64,000 nt of DNA from contig OZ020269.1 of assembly GCA_963971225.1 (NCBI GenBank), positions 75,554,450 to 75,618,449 of the forward strand, read 5' to 3'. The notes beneath the pieces are model-generated. The model was given only the letters and a program-made list of their open reading frames with translations, made no database searches and was not told the origin of the DNA. The DNA is from Melieria omissa. Lineage: Eukaryota; Arthropoda; Insecta; Diptera; Ulidiidae. A program made the position numbers and the translations under genes. Each line of letters opens with the position of its first letter. Positions within the stretch are counted from its first letter, which is position 1. Below, piece by piece: positions 1 through 10,178 of this stretch.

Positions 1-552
1 ACTCGGTCAAGTGTAACAACTAATTTCGAAGATACACAGGATTCCATGAATCAAAACCTACTACATGCATTACATTACATTATTTTATTTCAGCAGTAAT
101 TACAACAATTATTACAACAAATTATTTTGAAGATAAAAACTTCGACAATCGAGTAAAAATTAACATAGATAATAATTGTGGCATATGTTTCCAAAAACTA
201 AGAAATGATAACCTTTTCACTGCGCTAAGTGAAACATTTTCCATAAAAATTATCAATCGGTTACAGAAATTTGCTACCTATTTGCTCCTTCGGATTTCCT
301 GATGAATGCTGTGATAGTAAATTAAAAAAAGGAAGTTCCAAATGATGCAGAACATAAACAATAAAAAAACAACAAAAGAAGAGCTGTTTACATTTTTATC
401 GAGCTGTGTACACATAAAAACTACAACAACAACAAACAATGCGCTGGCTGGTGTTGCTGTGAGAAATTTGCACAAAAAATTATTGAGTGACCAAACTAAC
501 CACCAACGCCTCAAAGTACACAGGAGAAGCGGTACTTTCACTTCATGTGTGT
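1..552. other. AT-rich intergenic sequence
   Basis: No gene is supported here. There is a short CATTA run near 68-83. The stretch at about 480-550 resembles, in inverted orientation, sequence near 61565-61620, so part of it is an interspersed repeat. The open frames in this stretch are low-complexity and not convincing as protein. Confidence 0.5.
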
Positions 553-812
553 CATGGCACAATAAACAAGGTAGTGGCAGGAAGGAGCGAAAAAATTCAC
601 GTGTATTTTGTTAGTGTTTTTGTTCGGTTCATTGTCAAATCGGACGGACGGTTCTCTTGCCAACAGTATTGCCAACATCGAATAGACCACTTGGTCTATT
701 CGAGAACGTAAAAATACACCAATTAACAGCAAAAGAACATAGCTTCTTTGTTTTAATCTGTTGTTTTACAATTAGGGGAAAAAAGCTAAGTGCTAGTTCG
801 CTAGCTAAGTGC
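553..812 (+). mobile_element. hAT-type MITE, 5' half only
   Basis: Begins CATGGCACAATAAACAAGGT and matches the left half of the complete copies at 13096-13564 and 22813-23282 almost base for base up to about 805-812. The right half and right inverted repeat are missing, and sequence after the breakpoint is an unrelated tandem repeat. Family assignment rests on the complete copies, which have 8-bp target duplications. No coding capacity. Confidence 0.8.
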
Positions 813-818
813 TAGTTC

Positions 819-1035
819 GAGAAGCGAATCGCACCTTGACTGGCAACGAAAACAGCGATTGAAAATCACTGTTTTGCCAAAATCGCTGTGAACAAATGAG
901 AAGCGAATCGCACCTTGACTGGAAATGAAAACAGCGATTGTAAATCACCGTTTTCCAAATCACTGTTTTGCCAAAATCGCTGTGAACAAATGAGAAGCGA
1001 ATCGAACCTTGACTGGCAACGATTTCAGCACTCGT
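819..1035 (+). repeat. Short tandem repeat, 79-94 bp units
   Basis: Three units start at about 819, 898 and 992 with GAGAAGCGAATCG. Each reads into an ACAGCGATTG/ATCGCTGTG palindromic motif. The second unit is about 15 bp longer because of an internal repeat, and the third is incomplete. Related palindromic sequence occurs at about 10770-10855, on the other side of the LINE. Confidence 0.8.
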
Positions 1036-1248
1036 TTCTCTGCACTGTGACAATGCTGCTAACATTTATTTCATTTTCTAGTGCTCCCTGGCTCCCTGGC
1101 TGGGACTTCAGCCCAAACGTCGGTGGGAGCGGTGACTGCTACCACCGGCGGGCACGGTGATACCATAAGCCGTGTCGCCAGCGGTCACACCTCTGTGGGG
1201 ACTGGAGCAGGTCCTAGCAGTTGTAATGCTACTGCCACAACCTCTGGA

Positions 1249-2535
1249 ATGGGAGCAGGTTTCAGGAGTTGCACTGCTACTGCCAAAATGAACGCTCCAA
1301 CGAGCAAAAGGATGCAACGCGCGGGTGCCGTAGTCCAAGGAGACTCGGACTTAGAAAGCGCGGGCAGCATTAGCGCTGCTGAGGAGGAGGCTCTTCTGCT
1401 CTCTCCAGGCTGTTCCGCAGGTGCCACTTCCGGCAACAGGAAGGGGCCTCGGGGCAAGCCTAGCAAGGAGGGACTGAAAGCTAAGTCCCAATACAAGGCT
1501 GCGGTCAAGATCTGCGGTCGTCTGGAGGGCAGGCCAGACCTCTCAAAGGTGGAGAAGGAAAGGCTAGCTTGGGCGAAGGACACTGTAGAGAAAGGCCGGG
1601 CCCACAACGCTGCTAAAGCATGGTGTGCTTCTTCTGACCCGAAGTTTGCTAACCGAGTCGAAGAGCAACTCGCAGCCAAACGGCAACGCTCCTCGGACTG
1701 CGAAGGCCCGTCTGGCAAGCGGCCAAAGGGAAAGGAGGAGCTTGCAAAGCCAGAGCGTTCCAGCACGTCGAGAGCAGCGGCTGCTGCGAGTGAAGTGTCC
1801 AAACGACATTTGATCGTGGCACTCATAGACCGCAGTGACCCTCTGGGACGCATCTCTCAAGAACGATGGCTGCAGGTAGAAATGAAGCTACTTGAGACCT
1901 TAATCGCTATGACTAAGGCCGAACCAAGCGTACCGACGCCATCTTTTGATGGAGCCGGGTGGTTTAACGGCGTCAAAATCATTAAATGCAACGATGATCC
2001 GACCCTAAGATGGGTAAAGGGGGCTGTGGCAACGCTCCAAGGCCTATGGGACGGTGCAGCGCTGGAAGTAGTGGATCGCGGCAGTATTCCGTCTTTGCCC
2101 AAAGCGAAGGTATTTATACCTCGAGTGGTTAAGCCGGAGGATGCCCTTCTGCTACTTCAGCGCCAAAATCCTGATGTGCCAACCGGTGACTGGAAGGTGC
2201 TGCACGTAGCAAACCCAGCAGGTCCAAATGCTGGACAGAACTACGTCCTGCAGATTAACAAGGTGGCCGAGGACATCTTATACGCACGGTTTGGGAAGAT
2301 GTCGTGGGGCGTGGGCAGTGTGTTCCTGCGCCTCAAAAAGCGTCACCCCAAGGACGACAACCAAAACACACTCGACACGGGCGAATTAGAAGCGGATCTC
2401 GGGATCGAGGACATCCTGGAGACGTCCCTGTCGCTAAGGGATGGAGAAGTGGCAGGTGTGTTGGCGAGCGCATCCAACCCTTTGAAGGCACCAGAAGTGA
2501 ATGCTGAAGGTCCTTCAAGTCAACCTCCATCGTAG
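1249..2535 (+). CDS. LINE ORF1 (gag-like nucleic-acid-binding protein)
   Basis: Open frame upstream of ORF2. The frame is open from about 1081, but no ATG is seen before 1249 in this frame; ATG 1288 (MNAPTSK) is an alternative start. The N-terminal part is Ser/Gly/Ala-rich, the middle is strongly basic (Lys/Arg-rich, roughly residues 90-190 of the product), and the C-terminal half is a more regular alpha/beta-looking domain. I see no CCHC zinc knuckles, which R1-type ORF1 proteins normally have. ORF1 proteins bind the element RNA as a chaperone. It overlaps the start of ORF2 by 35 nt (2501-2535), a layout common in R1/LOA elements. It appears unbroken. Confidence 0.7.
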   Translation: MGAGFRSCTATAKMNAPTSKRMQRAGAVVQGDSDLESAGSISAAEEEALLLSPGCSAGATSGNRKGPRGKPSKEGLKAKSQYKAAVKICGRLEGRPDLSKVEKERLAWAKDTVEKGRAHNAAKAWCASSDPKFANRVEEQLAAKRQRSSDCEGPSGKRPKGKEELAKPERSSTSRAAAAASEVSKRHLIVALIDRSDPLGRISQERWLQVEMKLLETLIAMTKAEPSVPTPSFDGAGWFNGVKIIKCNDDPTLRWVKGAVATLQGLWDGAALEVVDRGSIPSLPKAKVFIPRVVKPEDALLLLQRQNPDVPTGDWKVLHVANPAGPNAGQNYVLQINKVAEDILYARFGKMSWGVGSVFLRLKKRHPKDDNQNTLDTGELEADLGIEDILETSLSLRDGEVAGVLASASNPLKAPEVNAEGPSSQPPS

Positions 2536-4821
2536 CAAGATTGCCTCAGCTGAGCTCCTCCTCAACCTAGAGGGGGGCAGCTACGACGCGGCTTTAGTCC
2601 AGGAACCTTGGATTGCGTCGGGCAACGTGGTATCTGGACTAATGTCGCGACTCTTCAACACTTATATACCAAGCGTCACAAACAAGGTGAGAACCGCCGT
2701 TTTAGTTAGGAAAAATATCTATTCGTACATCTTACCTAATCTCTCTACAGACGACCTGACTGTTGTGGCGATAGAAGGCAGTGGGGATGTGACCGTACTC
2801 CTTGCGTCCTGTTACATGCCGCACGACACAGACGCACCACCGATCGAACTCCATAGGCTGGAGCGTGAGACCAGCAGAAGGAGACAGCCTCTAGTTGTTG
2901 GAGCGGATGCCAATGCTCACCACTCATCGTGGGGCAGCAGCGACGTCAACAGAAGGGGTGAGTCGTTATTTAACTTTATCATGCAAAGTACTCTATACAT
3001 TGCCAACCGTGGGGAGGAGCCAACGTTTGTCGGGCCTACCTCAAGCAATGTTCTAGACCTAACTCTCTTCACAGGCGCTTTTACTTCGGTCGTAGATTAG
3101 AGAGTTCTCGATATCCCTTCTTTCTCCGACCATAAGTATTTAAGTTTTTCTGTTTCCTTCTTACCGAAAAGAACCAGTGTCACTGTAAGAAATCCCAGGA
3201 ACACAAACTGGGATCTTTTTAGACGTACACTTAGTAGAACTTTGGGGGCAAATAGGGGCGGAAACTCTTTCTTAACGATAGAGGAGAGGCTTGACCTCCT
3301 AACCACGTCTCTTACTAAGGCGTACCGTATCGCTTGCCCTCCCACGCGCACAGGGCGGAGAGCTAAGCCACCCTGGTGGAACAGGGAGCTTGGGGCTCAA
3401 CGGCGGTACGTTCGCGAAATGTTCAAGTTAGCGAAACTGGCTGACTGTGAAATCTGCTGGTCCGAATACAAGGACACTCTCAAACGATACAAGAAAGAAG
3501 TCCGCAAGGCTAAAAGAGAATCCTGGAAAGAATTCTGCGGTAACCTGGAGAGGACAACGGAAGTGGCGAGACTAAGGAAGCTTCTGTCCAAGCAGCCATC
3601 TATGCCAAGTCTCGTCCGAAAAGAGAATGGCGTCTGGACGAACAACTGCCAGGAATCGTTAGAGGCGCAGGCGCATTTTCCTGGCTGCAAGGACCTATCT
3701 GAGTCAGTGCCCACGCTCGTTGCCGAAGGAGGTGATCACGCGGGATAAACTGACTTGGGCTATCAACAACTTTGCTCCCTACAAATCGCCAGGACCCGAT
3801 GGAATTTTTCCGGCCATGCTTCAGCAGGCCCTGCATCTGGTCATGCCGCGGTTACTCAGAATCTATAAGGAATGTCTGCAACACAACTATGTGCCTGTTA
3901 TCTGGAGGGAAGCGAGGGTTGTATTTATACCAAAAGCTGGTAAAAGCAGCCATCTCTATACCAACGATTTCAGGCCCATTGGTCTAACGTCATTTCTTCT
4001 CAAAACGCTCGAAAAGCTCCTCGACTTGCACGCGCGCGAAGTTTTAGGTCCCACGGGTATAGCTGACGCGCAGCATGCATACACAAAAGGCAGGTCCACC
4101 GAGACCGCATTACATTCACTAATCGCTCACGTGGAGAAGGCAATGGAATTCAAGGAATACGCCATGGGCGTATTTCTCGATATAGCTGGAGCCTTCAACA
4201 ACGTAACGACAGAAGCCATGCTGGATGGCCTTAGTATATTGGGAATCGACAACGCTCCCTATCTGTGGATACAAAACCTGCTATGCTGCAGAAAGATAAG
4301 GGCGGAATGGAGTGGTGCCGAAGCACTAAAGGAGGTATCAAGAGGAACCCCGCAGGGGGGCGTCCTATCTCCACTACTCTGGCTCTTAGTAGTCAACAAG
4401 AAGAAGCACTTCGAGGGACAGGCACCCAGGCTAGTAGCGTATGCTGACGACATTGCTATTGTCATTACGGGGAAATGCCTCTCTACTCTCAGCAGCCTCA
4501 TGACCGCCTGTCTGAGAACCATACATGACTGGGCGGCACTTACTGGTCTGAGCATGAATGCTGAGAAAACGGACTTGTTACTTTTTACCAAGAAGTACAA
4601 GATCCCTCCGTGGCCAGCACCACAGCTCAACGGCGTGGCACTAGTACTCAAGCACCGCACCAAATACCTAGGGGTTATAGTGGACAACAAGCTTACGTGG
4701 AAACCCAATGTAGAGGAGAGGACGAAAAAAGCCTGTAATGCCATATACGCATGTAAAAAGATGCTAGGCGTTACGTGGGGCATGTCGCCCTCTCTTATGC
4801 ACTGGTGCTACACAGCTATAG
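2501..4821 (+). pseudogene. LINE ORF2, N-terminal part: endonuclease and reverse transcriptase
   Basis: The APE-type endonuclease runs from ATG 2501. It shows an NLHRSK segment, QEPW, a GADANAHHSSWGS block and a distal SDHK at about 3127. A single in-frame TAG at 3098-3100 interrupts it; the same frame stays open on both sides. A frameshift near 3690-3725 moves the reading into frame 3. There the reverse transcriptase follows: KSPGPDGI, a GAFNNV block, RGTPQGGVLSPLLW and the catalytic YADD at about 4440. The frame is then cut at codon GT(A), position 4821, by the LTR retrotransposon and resumes at 8836. In life, ORF2 nicks the target and reverse-transcribes the RNA there. Confidence 0.88.
4818..4821. 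repeat. Target-site duplication of the LTR element (left)
   Basis: ATAG at 4818-4821 is repeated exactly at 8832-8835. Removing the element plus one copy restores the LINE reading frame across the junction (TAIV then RPILLY), which independently confirms both element borders. A 4-bp duplication is typical for Ty3/gypsy integrases. Confidence 0.93.
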
Positions 4822-5413
4822 TGTAGAGGATTTCTTCTAAGTGCGTGATTGGCAGTACGTGTAGAGGATTTTTGTCTAAGTACGTGATTTGCAGTACGGG
4901 TTGGCTTATTATTAGGGCGAGCCGCGCCAGTTACAACTGGCTAAAAAGCCGACGTTATGAGCAGTATTTCAGTGAAGGAAACGAACAGTTTGCCTCATGT
5001 CATAAAGCTGATCTTTATTTTGAAAAACAAGGTCTTATATACTAAAATTTACAACGGTTGTGCGGAGGGGCAATTCCAGTGCTCCTCCTTCCATTTCCAG
5101 TCGATGAGCATCGAGCCAATCACAGCGCGGGTCAATTCTGACGACGCGGCATTTTCCCTAAGTGGGCCAACGCTCTGCGTCGACCTGTGGTAGGTCGGGT
5201 CGTATTGCAATGCGCGATCGGTGCATGTGTTGTGACATGTGTCGCTTGTGCAAGTGCAGGCCACTTGAGTGACGCCGGCGTTCTTGTGCATGCGACACTT
5301 GACACTTGCAAAATGTAAACAAAGTGGCGCGCGCACCGATTGATGTACGTTGGTCTTGTCGATTGGCTTGTGCGCTATACTGTTGGCATAAGTGGTCACG
5401 CGGTACCACTACA
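4822..5413 (-). repeat. 3' LTR (element orientation)
   Basis: 592 bp, starting TGTAGAGGAT and ending CCACTACA on the plus strand. It differs from its partner at 8230-8831 by scattered changes: for example TTTCTTCT against TTCCTTCT near the start, and a ~10-bp shortening around 5221. A direct repeat of a GTAGAGGATT motif about 38 bp apart lies at the outer end. Confidence 0.93.
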
Positions 5414-5424
5414 CCCTTACCCTT
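5414..5424 (-). promoter_or_regulatory. Polypurine tract of the LTR element
   Basis: On the minus strand this reads AAGGGTAAGGG directly abutting the 3' LTR, the position and composition expected for the plus-strand primer of reverse transcription. Confidence 0.7.
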
Positions 5425-5726
5425 AAGCGAAGAATTATTCCTTAGAATAATTCTTAGAATCTCGGGGGGGGGGGCATTGGAATTGCTTTACAATGTTGTA
5501 GTAGCTGTTATCAAATAAATTTACAATATGATGTTTATCTTATAAAACGAGTTTGATTTTGTTGATAGCGTATTGGTTATTTAGTTAATTTATAATAATT
5601 GTATGTTTTCTTAGAGTGTATTTTTTTTTGTTGTCTTAGATTAATGTCTATATTTAGTCTTTATATTTAATGTTTGTCTCCTAAGTATTTTTTAGATTGT
5701 TGTTATGTAATTCTTTGTGTTTTCCA

Positions 5727-7250
5727 TTAATATCTATTACTGTACGTAGGCGTAACGTGTAGTGTTTGTGTGAGTGTAGATCGGTCTTTTGTTTCTATCG
5801 GGCGTGCTATGACGAATGTCGTAAGGGCACATTGCATTGTCAGTATGTATCGGTATCCGTTTGGTATACGTAACGGTCCGACTGTGTCAATTGTTATTGT
5901 TTCAAAACTTGTTACTGGTGTGTCTGTTTTGGTCAGTGCTTCTTTGGTGTGTCTAATTGTTTTATTCTTGCAGTAGGTCAGGCAATTGTTGACGAACTCT
6001 TTTACCATTTGTCTCATGTTCTTCCATGTGTATCGTTGTTTGTCCGTCTGTACTGGCGTTATGATATTCATCAATTATTTCTATTTCTATTGTTTCTATT
6101 GTTGCAATTTGCTTTGAATATGCCGTGGAGCGTTGTATATAAGTGTTTTTGTAGGCGAGCATTTATCTTTATTTACTTCATTATATCTCTTCTTGAATGC
6201 ATTCATCGTAATGTTCTCAAATGTAAAATTTTCTCTGCAAAGGGCTAGCTCCTTTATTTGCAGTTCTTTAGTGAACTATGTAGTTTCTCCAACATTGGAT
6301 CTAGTTCCAAAGGGTCATCGCTACAAGTCACGTGCACTTCATAATTATCAATATATATCATCGGCCGATGCTTTTCCTTTATTTCAGTTTTCAATTTTTT
6401 CGTATTCTTCACGTCGTTTATAGAGGTACATTCCCATATGTAGAGTTGATCGGGCTCCTGAGATATGTCCTTCCTATTGTCGCGTGTTCCGGTACCATAA
6501 TCTTCACTAATCTTCACTAATATTCTCATTTTCTTCATTGCGCATTACATTTTCATATATTGTAGTTTTTTTTTTTTTTTTTTTTTTTTTGCTCTTAGTT
6601 TTGCTGCCATGCTCCTTGTAATTGCCAGTATTTCTTTTTGTTTGCCGTCATTTGCGTTATCTTCATGTGTTGGAGTCATTGCTTTTAGTGTGTCGTTCTT
6701 GTCATTTTTGATGATGGGTTCTTGTGTGAAAACATAGATGTTAGTGGTCTATGGTCGGTGACTACGATGAATTTTCTCCCGTAGAGGTATGGTCTGATAC
6801 CGGTGTGTTGGTTAATTTCTGTTTTAATGTCTCAAAAGCTGTTTTACACTCGTCTGACCAAATAAAAGGTGTGCCTTTCTTAAGGAGAGAGTTTAAACAT
6901 TTTACTATTGATGCGAATTCTGGTATGAAACGTCTGTAGTAGTTGCAAAATGCTACAAATCGACGGACTTCATCAGCATTCGTTGGTGTTGGATATTTTA
7001 GTACTGCTTCGCATTTTGTTGGATCTGTTCTGATGCCTTTGTCTGTGACATAGTGGCCTAAGTAGATTACTTCTGGTTTTAGAAATTGGCATTTGCTTGC
7101 ATTTAATTTCAAGTTGTACTGTTGTAGGCGGTCAAGAACTTTATTAAAATTTTCGTTGTGGTGTTTTGATGAACAAGTAGTATTTGGTTGTTCAATATGT
7201 CGTCAACATAGAGGAATGCTCCTGAGTTAAGTCCACTTAGTGCTAGGTGG
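5727..7250 (-). pseudogene. LTR retrotransposon pol relic (RT, RNase H start, integrase)
   Basis: On the minus strand, a reverse-transcriptase piece at about 7250-7113 carries the catalytic YVDD motif. After a frameshift it continues at 7112-6762 with KLNASKCQFL, VIYLGHYVTDKGI and VRRFVAFCNYYRRFIPEF, typical of Ty3/gypsy RT into its RNase H connection. Integrase remains lie at 6074-5727: a CLTYCKNK zinc-binding end and the core start TIDTVGPL with its first catalytic Asp. A poly-T run (6566-6590) and frame breaks separate the pieces. It cannot encode a working polyprotein. Confidence 0.85.
6566..6590. repeat. Poly-T run
   Basis: About 25 T in a row inside the degenerate pol region of the LTR element. 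Length may vary between individuals or by sequencing error. Confidence 0.9.
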
Positions 7251-7483
7251 TGTTTCTTTTATTTTTTTTTTGTTCTTAATGTATAATGTAATGAATAAGT
7301 AGCAAATGTTTTTTTTTTGGGTGTGTTTGTTGTTTTCGATGTTATAAGTGTTGTTATAATAATGAATAAGAATAAGTAATATCTTGTGTACATATTTATT
7401 TATTTATTTTTTTATTTTGTTTCTTATAGAATTATATATTTATGAATGTGTTATAACGGGTTTTTGTGTATATGTATATTTTG

Positions 7484-8086
7484 TTAGATAGTTTCATTCA
7501 AAGATTTCTGGGTAGCAAGGCTAGGTCTTGTTACAGTTAGCTGGTCAACGTCTCTTGAGTTTACTATATGCGTAAAAGTAGGGCCATATTGTTCAGAGGC
7601 ATGGCGAAATGAAAATACTTTTGAAAGAATCTCGTAACGATTGATATTAAAATCGCGCTCCATGCATTCGTACGGCAGATCTCGGACATGATGCATCTCA
7701 ATAGCCACGGCTAATTTCTTCAAAATTTGTATCATAACTCTCTGAATATCTTCCTCAGGAATTTTTCCGATATATTGTCGGTGTTGCCGTATGGCAGTCG
7801 GGAAGTGCTTTTCGCAAAAGTTCAGGCGGTGATTGTAGCCCATCAAATGATCTTGCATACCATGCTCATCCGAAATAAGTTCGCATAACCCACACTCGAA
7901 CCTCGCATATATGTCACCAGGGCCTTTAAGTATTTTGATTACATACTCAACGCCTATTAGTCCCAGTACGTTGTCATCACTTAGGTTGTAGCTAAATATT
8001 TTTGTTGCAAACGCTGGTTGGACTGGTTCGTGCATCTTTGGGGCTGGATTTTTGTAGGTTGCTGACGTTGGTGCTGGTTGGGACAT
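7484..8086 (-). CDS. Matrin-type zinc-finger ORF inside the LTR element
   Basis: A 200-residue open frame from ATG 8086, 144 bp inside the 5' LTR, in the place where gag belongs. After a Pro-rich start, a GLIGVEYVIKIL segment leads into a finger of the form C-x2-C-x10-H-x5-H (FECGLCEL...MQDHLMGYNH, about residues 62-83). That resembles matrin/U1-type C2H2 fingers of cellular RNA-binding proteins, followed by a helical region (EEDIQRVMIQILKKL). I see no capsid major-homology region and no CCHC knuckle. My reading is a host cDNA fragment captured by the retroelement. An unfamiliar accessory or gag-derived protein is the alternative. The frame is intact while pol is broken. Confidence 0.6.
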   Translation of the reverse strand: MSQPAPTSATYKNPAPKMHEPVQPAFATKIFSYNLSDDNVLGLIGVEYVIKILKGPGDIYARFECGLCELISDEHGMQDHLMGYNHRLNFCEKHFPTAIRQHRQYIGKIPEEDIQRVMIQILKKLAVAIEMHHVRDLPYECMERDFNINRYEILSKVFSFRHASEQYGPTFTHIVNSRDVDQLTVTRPSLATQKSLNETI

Positions 8087-8210
8087 TGGAATTGTTGAAA
8101 TCGGCGGGTGTTGGTGAAATCGGTGGGTTAGCCTGTTGCAGGTTTGGTCGGCAGGATGTGGTCTACAGGATCGTAGTCGGCAGGATCGGTGTTACTGTGA
8201 TCTGTGTTCG

Positions 8211-8229
8211 ACGTTGGGCAGGATCGCCA
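8211..8229 (-). promoter_or_regulatory. Candidate primer-binding site
   Basis: On the minus strand TGGCGATCCTGCCCAACGT directly follows the 5' LTR. TGG is the complement of a tRNA CCA end. I could not match the remainder confidently to a particular tRNA. Confidence 0.45.
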
Positions 8230-8831
8230 TGTAGAGGATTCCTTCTAAGTGCGTGATTGGCAGTACGTGTAGAGGATTTTTGTCTAAGTACGTGATTTGC
8301 AGTACGGGTTGGCTTATTATTAGGGCGAGCCGCGCCAGTTACAACTGGCTAAAAAGCCGACGTTATGAGCAGTATTTCAGTGAAGGAAACGAACAGTTTG
8401 CCTCATGTCATAAAGCTGATCTTTATTTTGAAAAACAAGGTCTTATATACTAAAATTTACAACGGTTGTGCGGAGGGGCAATTCCAGTGCTCCTCCTTCC
8501 ATTTCCAGTCGATGAGCATCGAGCCAATCACAGCGCGGGTCAATTCTGACGACGCGGCATTTTCCCTAAGTGGGCCAACGCTCTGCGTCGACCTGTGGTA
8601 GGTCGGGTCGTATTGCAATGCGCGATCGGTGCAAGTGCCCACATGTGTTGTGTCATGTGTCGCTTGTGCAAGTGCAGGCCACTTGAGTGACGCCGGCGTT
8701 CTTGTGCATGCGACACTTGACACTTGCAAAATGTAAACAAAGTGGCGCGCGCACCGATTGATGTACGTTGGTCTTGTCGATTGGCTTGTGCGCTATACTG
8801 TTGGCATAAGTGGTCACGCGGTACCACTACA
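8230..8831 (-). repeat. 5' LTR (element orientation)
   Basis: 602 bp, TG...CA. It repeats 4822-5413 nearly exactly and is followed by the ATAG target duplication at 8832-8835. It contains several short open frames duplicated in the other LTR; they are not genes. Confidence 0.93.
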
Positions 8832-8835
8832 ATAG

Positions 8836-10079
8836 TAAGGCCAATACTCCTCTATGGTGTTTTGGTGTGGTGGACTGCGGTTAAGAAAAAGACGTACTTA
8901 AAGCCTCTGGAGAAGGTTCAACGCCTCGTTGCGCTATGCATAACGGGGGCCCTTAGAACCACTCCAACTGCAGCACTCAACAGAATTCTAGGCCTGCCGC
9001 CCATAGACCTATATGCGGAATGTCTGGCGACCAAGGCCGCTAGCAGGCTAAGGGCTACGGGACAGTTTAAGGGCAATTCCTTCGGACACAGCTCAGTTTG
9101 TCGGGGTGCTGCAGTCAATACAGACTACATGGCTCCCCTTCTGAGCTTTGGGAAAAGGATAAAGGCCAAAATCGAGGAGAAAGGGTGGCGTAAAGGCATG
9201 GTACCAAGACGGCACACCCTCAATGTATTCACAGATGGCTCCAAGATGATGGAAGGAGTTGGGGCCGGAGTCTACTGCCCAGAGTTAGGTATTGAACAGC
9301 CGTTCCGTCTACCTAATCACTGTAGCATTTTTCAAGCCGAGGTGTTTGCTGCAAGAAAGGCTGCGGAGCTCATCTGCCTCGAAAGCACCAAAAACTATAC
9401 CATTAACATTTACATTGACAGCCAGGCGGCTATCAAGGCGATAACCTCCAACTGCATCTCCTCAAAGAACGTCCAGAAATGTCAGGCGGCAATGGGATGG
9501 TTAGCTGCACACCGCAAGCTGCATATCTATTGGGTACCTGGTCATAAGGGCATCGAGGGGAATGAGGCAGCGGATGTGGTCGCCAAACGTGGAGTGCACC
9601 TACCAGATGAGCAGATCAGCAATGTAATGATGCCTCTGCTAACTCTCAATAGGGATCTCGATAGCGGCATGAAACATAAGGCGGAAGCGAGGTGGAACAA
9701 CTTAGCTACCTGCGAAACGGCGAAAACCATGCTGAAGCAATACGGTGATCGTGACATAAGACTTGTGTTAGCGCTCCCACGGATGGACTGTAGAACCATA
9801 ACAGGAGTGCTGACCGGACACTGTCTAACAGCAGCTCATGCATTCAAGATGGGCTTTACTGACTGGGGCGGGTGCAGGAAATGTGAGGAACCTGGTGTCA
9901 TGGAAACCGTGGAGCACATTATGTGCCACTGCCCTGCTATGGCTAGATCTCGGCTAGCTTGTCTGGGAGCCCCGGATCTCCCTGGGCTGGGCGAGATCCA
10001 AAGCCTTGAGTTACAGACACTGTTGAGATTCGCCAAGACCACAGGCATTCTAACCGACCACTATTTCACTAGCTCTTAA
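8836..10079 (+). pseudogene. LINE ORF2, C-terminal part: RT end, RNase H, CCHC finger
   Basis: Continuation of ORF2 after the LTR insertion, in frame with the 5' part. After the RT thumb (RPILLYGVLVWWTAV, ending near 9070) comes RNase H. All four acidic positions are visible: FTDGS (about 9230), QAEVFAA, YIDSQAA and GNEAAD (about 9560). The WVPGHKG motif is also there. A C-x2-C-x8-H-x4-C type finger (CRKCEEPG...HIMCHCP) lies at about 9872-9934. Stop TAA is at 10077-10079. This half is unbroken; the gene is scored as a pseudogene because the 5' half is not. Confidence 0.9.
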
Positions 10080-10178
10080 CGCTTAAGGATCTCCATCTGG
10101 TACCGCTAGGGACCCAACAGGGTCTATGCGTGGTCTAATCGGCCAACCAGCTTAACCTAACCTAACCTAGTGCTCCCT

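Larger units (their letters stand above)
4822..8831 (-). mobile_element. Ty3/gypsy-like LTR retrotransposon, defective
   Basis: Two direct repeats (4822-5413 and 8230-8831), both TG...CA, bracket 2.8 kb of internal DNA. Coding remnants read on the minus strand, so 8230-8831 is the functional 5' LTR. The expected polypurine tract lies next to 5413 and a possible primer-binding site next to 8230. Pol survives as RT and integrase fragments. The interior is about half the usual gypsy length. No recognisable gag is present; its place is taken by a zinc-finger ORF (7484-8086). The LTRs differ by only a few substitutions and a ~10-bp indel, so the insertion is fairly young. Confidence 0.92.
1090..10166 (+). 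mobile_element. LINE (LOA/R1-like), split by an LTR element
   Basis: A non-LTR retrotransposon. It is flanked by a 12-bp direct repeat CTAGTGCTCCCT (1078-1089 and 10167-10178), read here as the target-site duplication. The 3' end is a TTAACCTAACC-type tail at about 10151-10166. Removing the 4014 bp brought by the LTR insertion (4822-8835) leaves about 5.06 kb, normal for a full-length element. Gene order is ORF1, then ORF2 with APE-type endonuclease, reverse transcriptase, RNase H and a CCHC finger. RNase H together with R1-like RT points to the LOA clade; that is inference. ORF2 carries a nonsense codon and a frameshift as well as the insertion, so this copy is dead. Confidence 0.88.

Noticed and set aside
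819..1035. CRISPR-like array
   Set aside because: Units are whole tandem repeats without unique spacers, in eukaryotic DNA.
1185..1853. 222-codon minus-strand frame
   Set aside because: Antisense shadow of LINE ORF1 with codon pattern explained by the sense gene.
4259..4783. 174-codon minus-strand frame
   Set aside because: Antisense shadow of the LINE reverse transcriptase.
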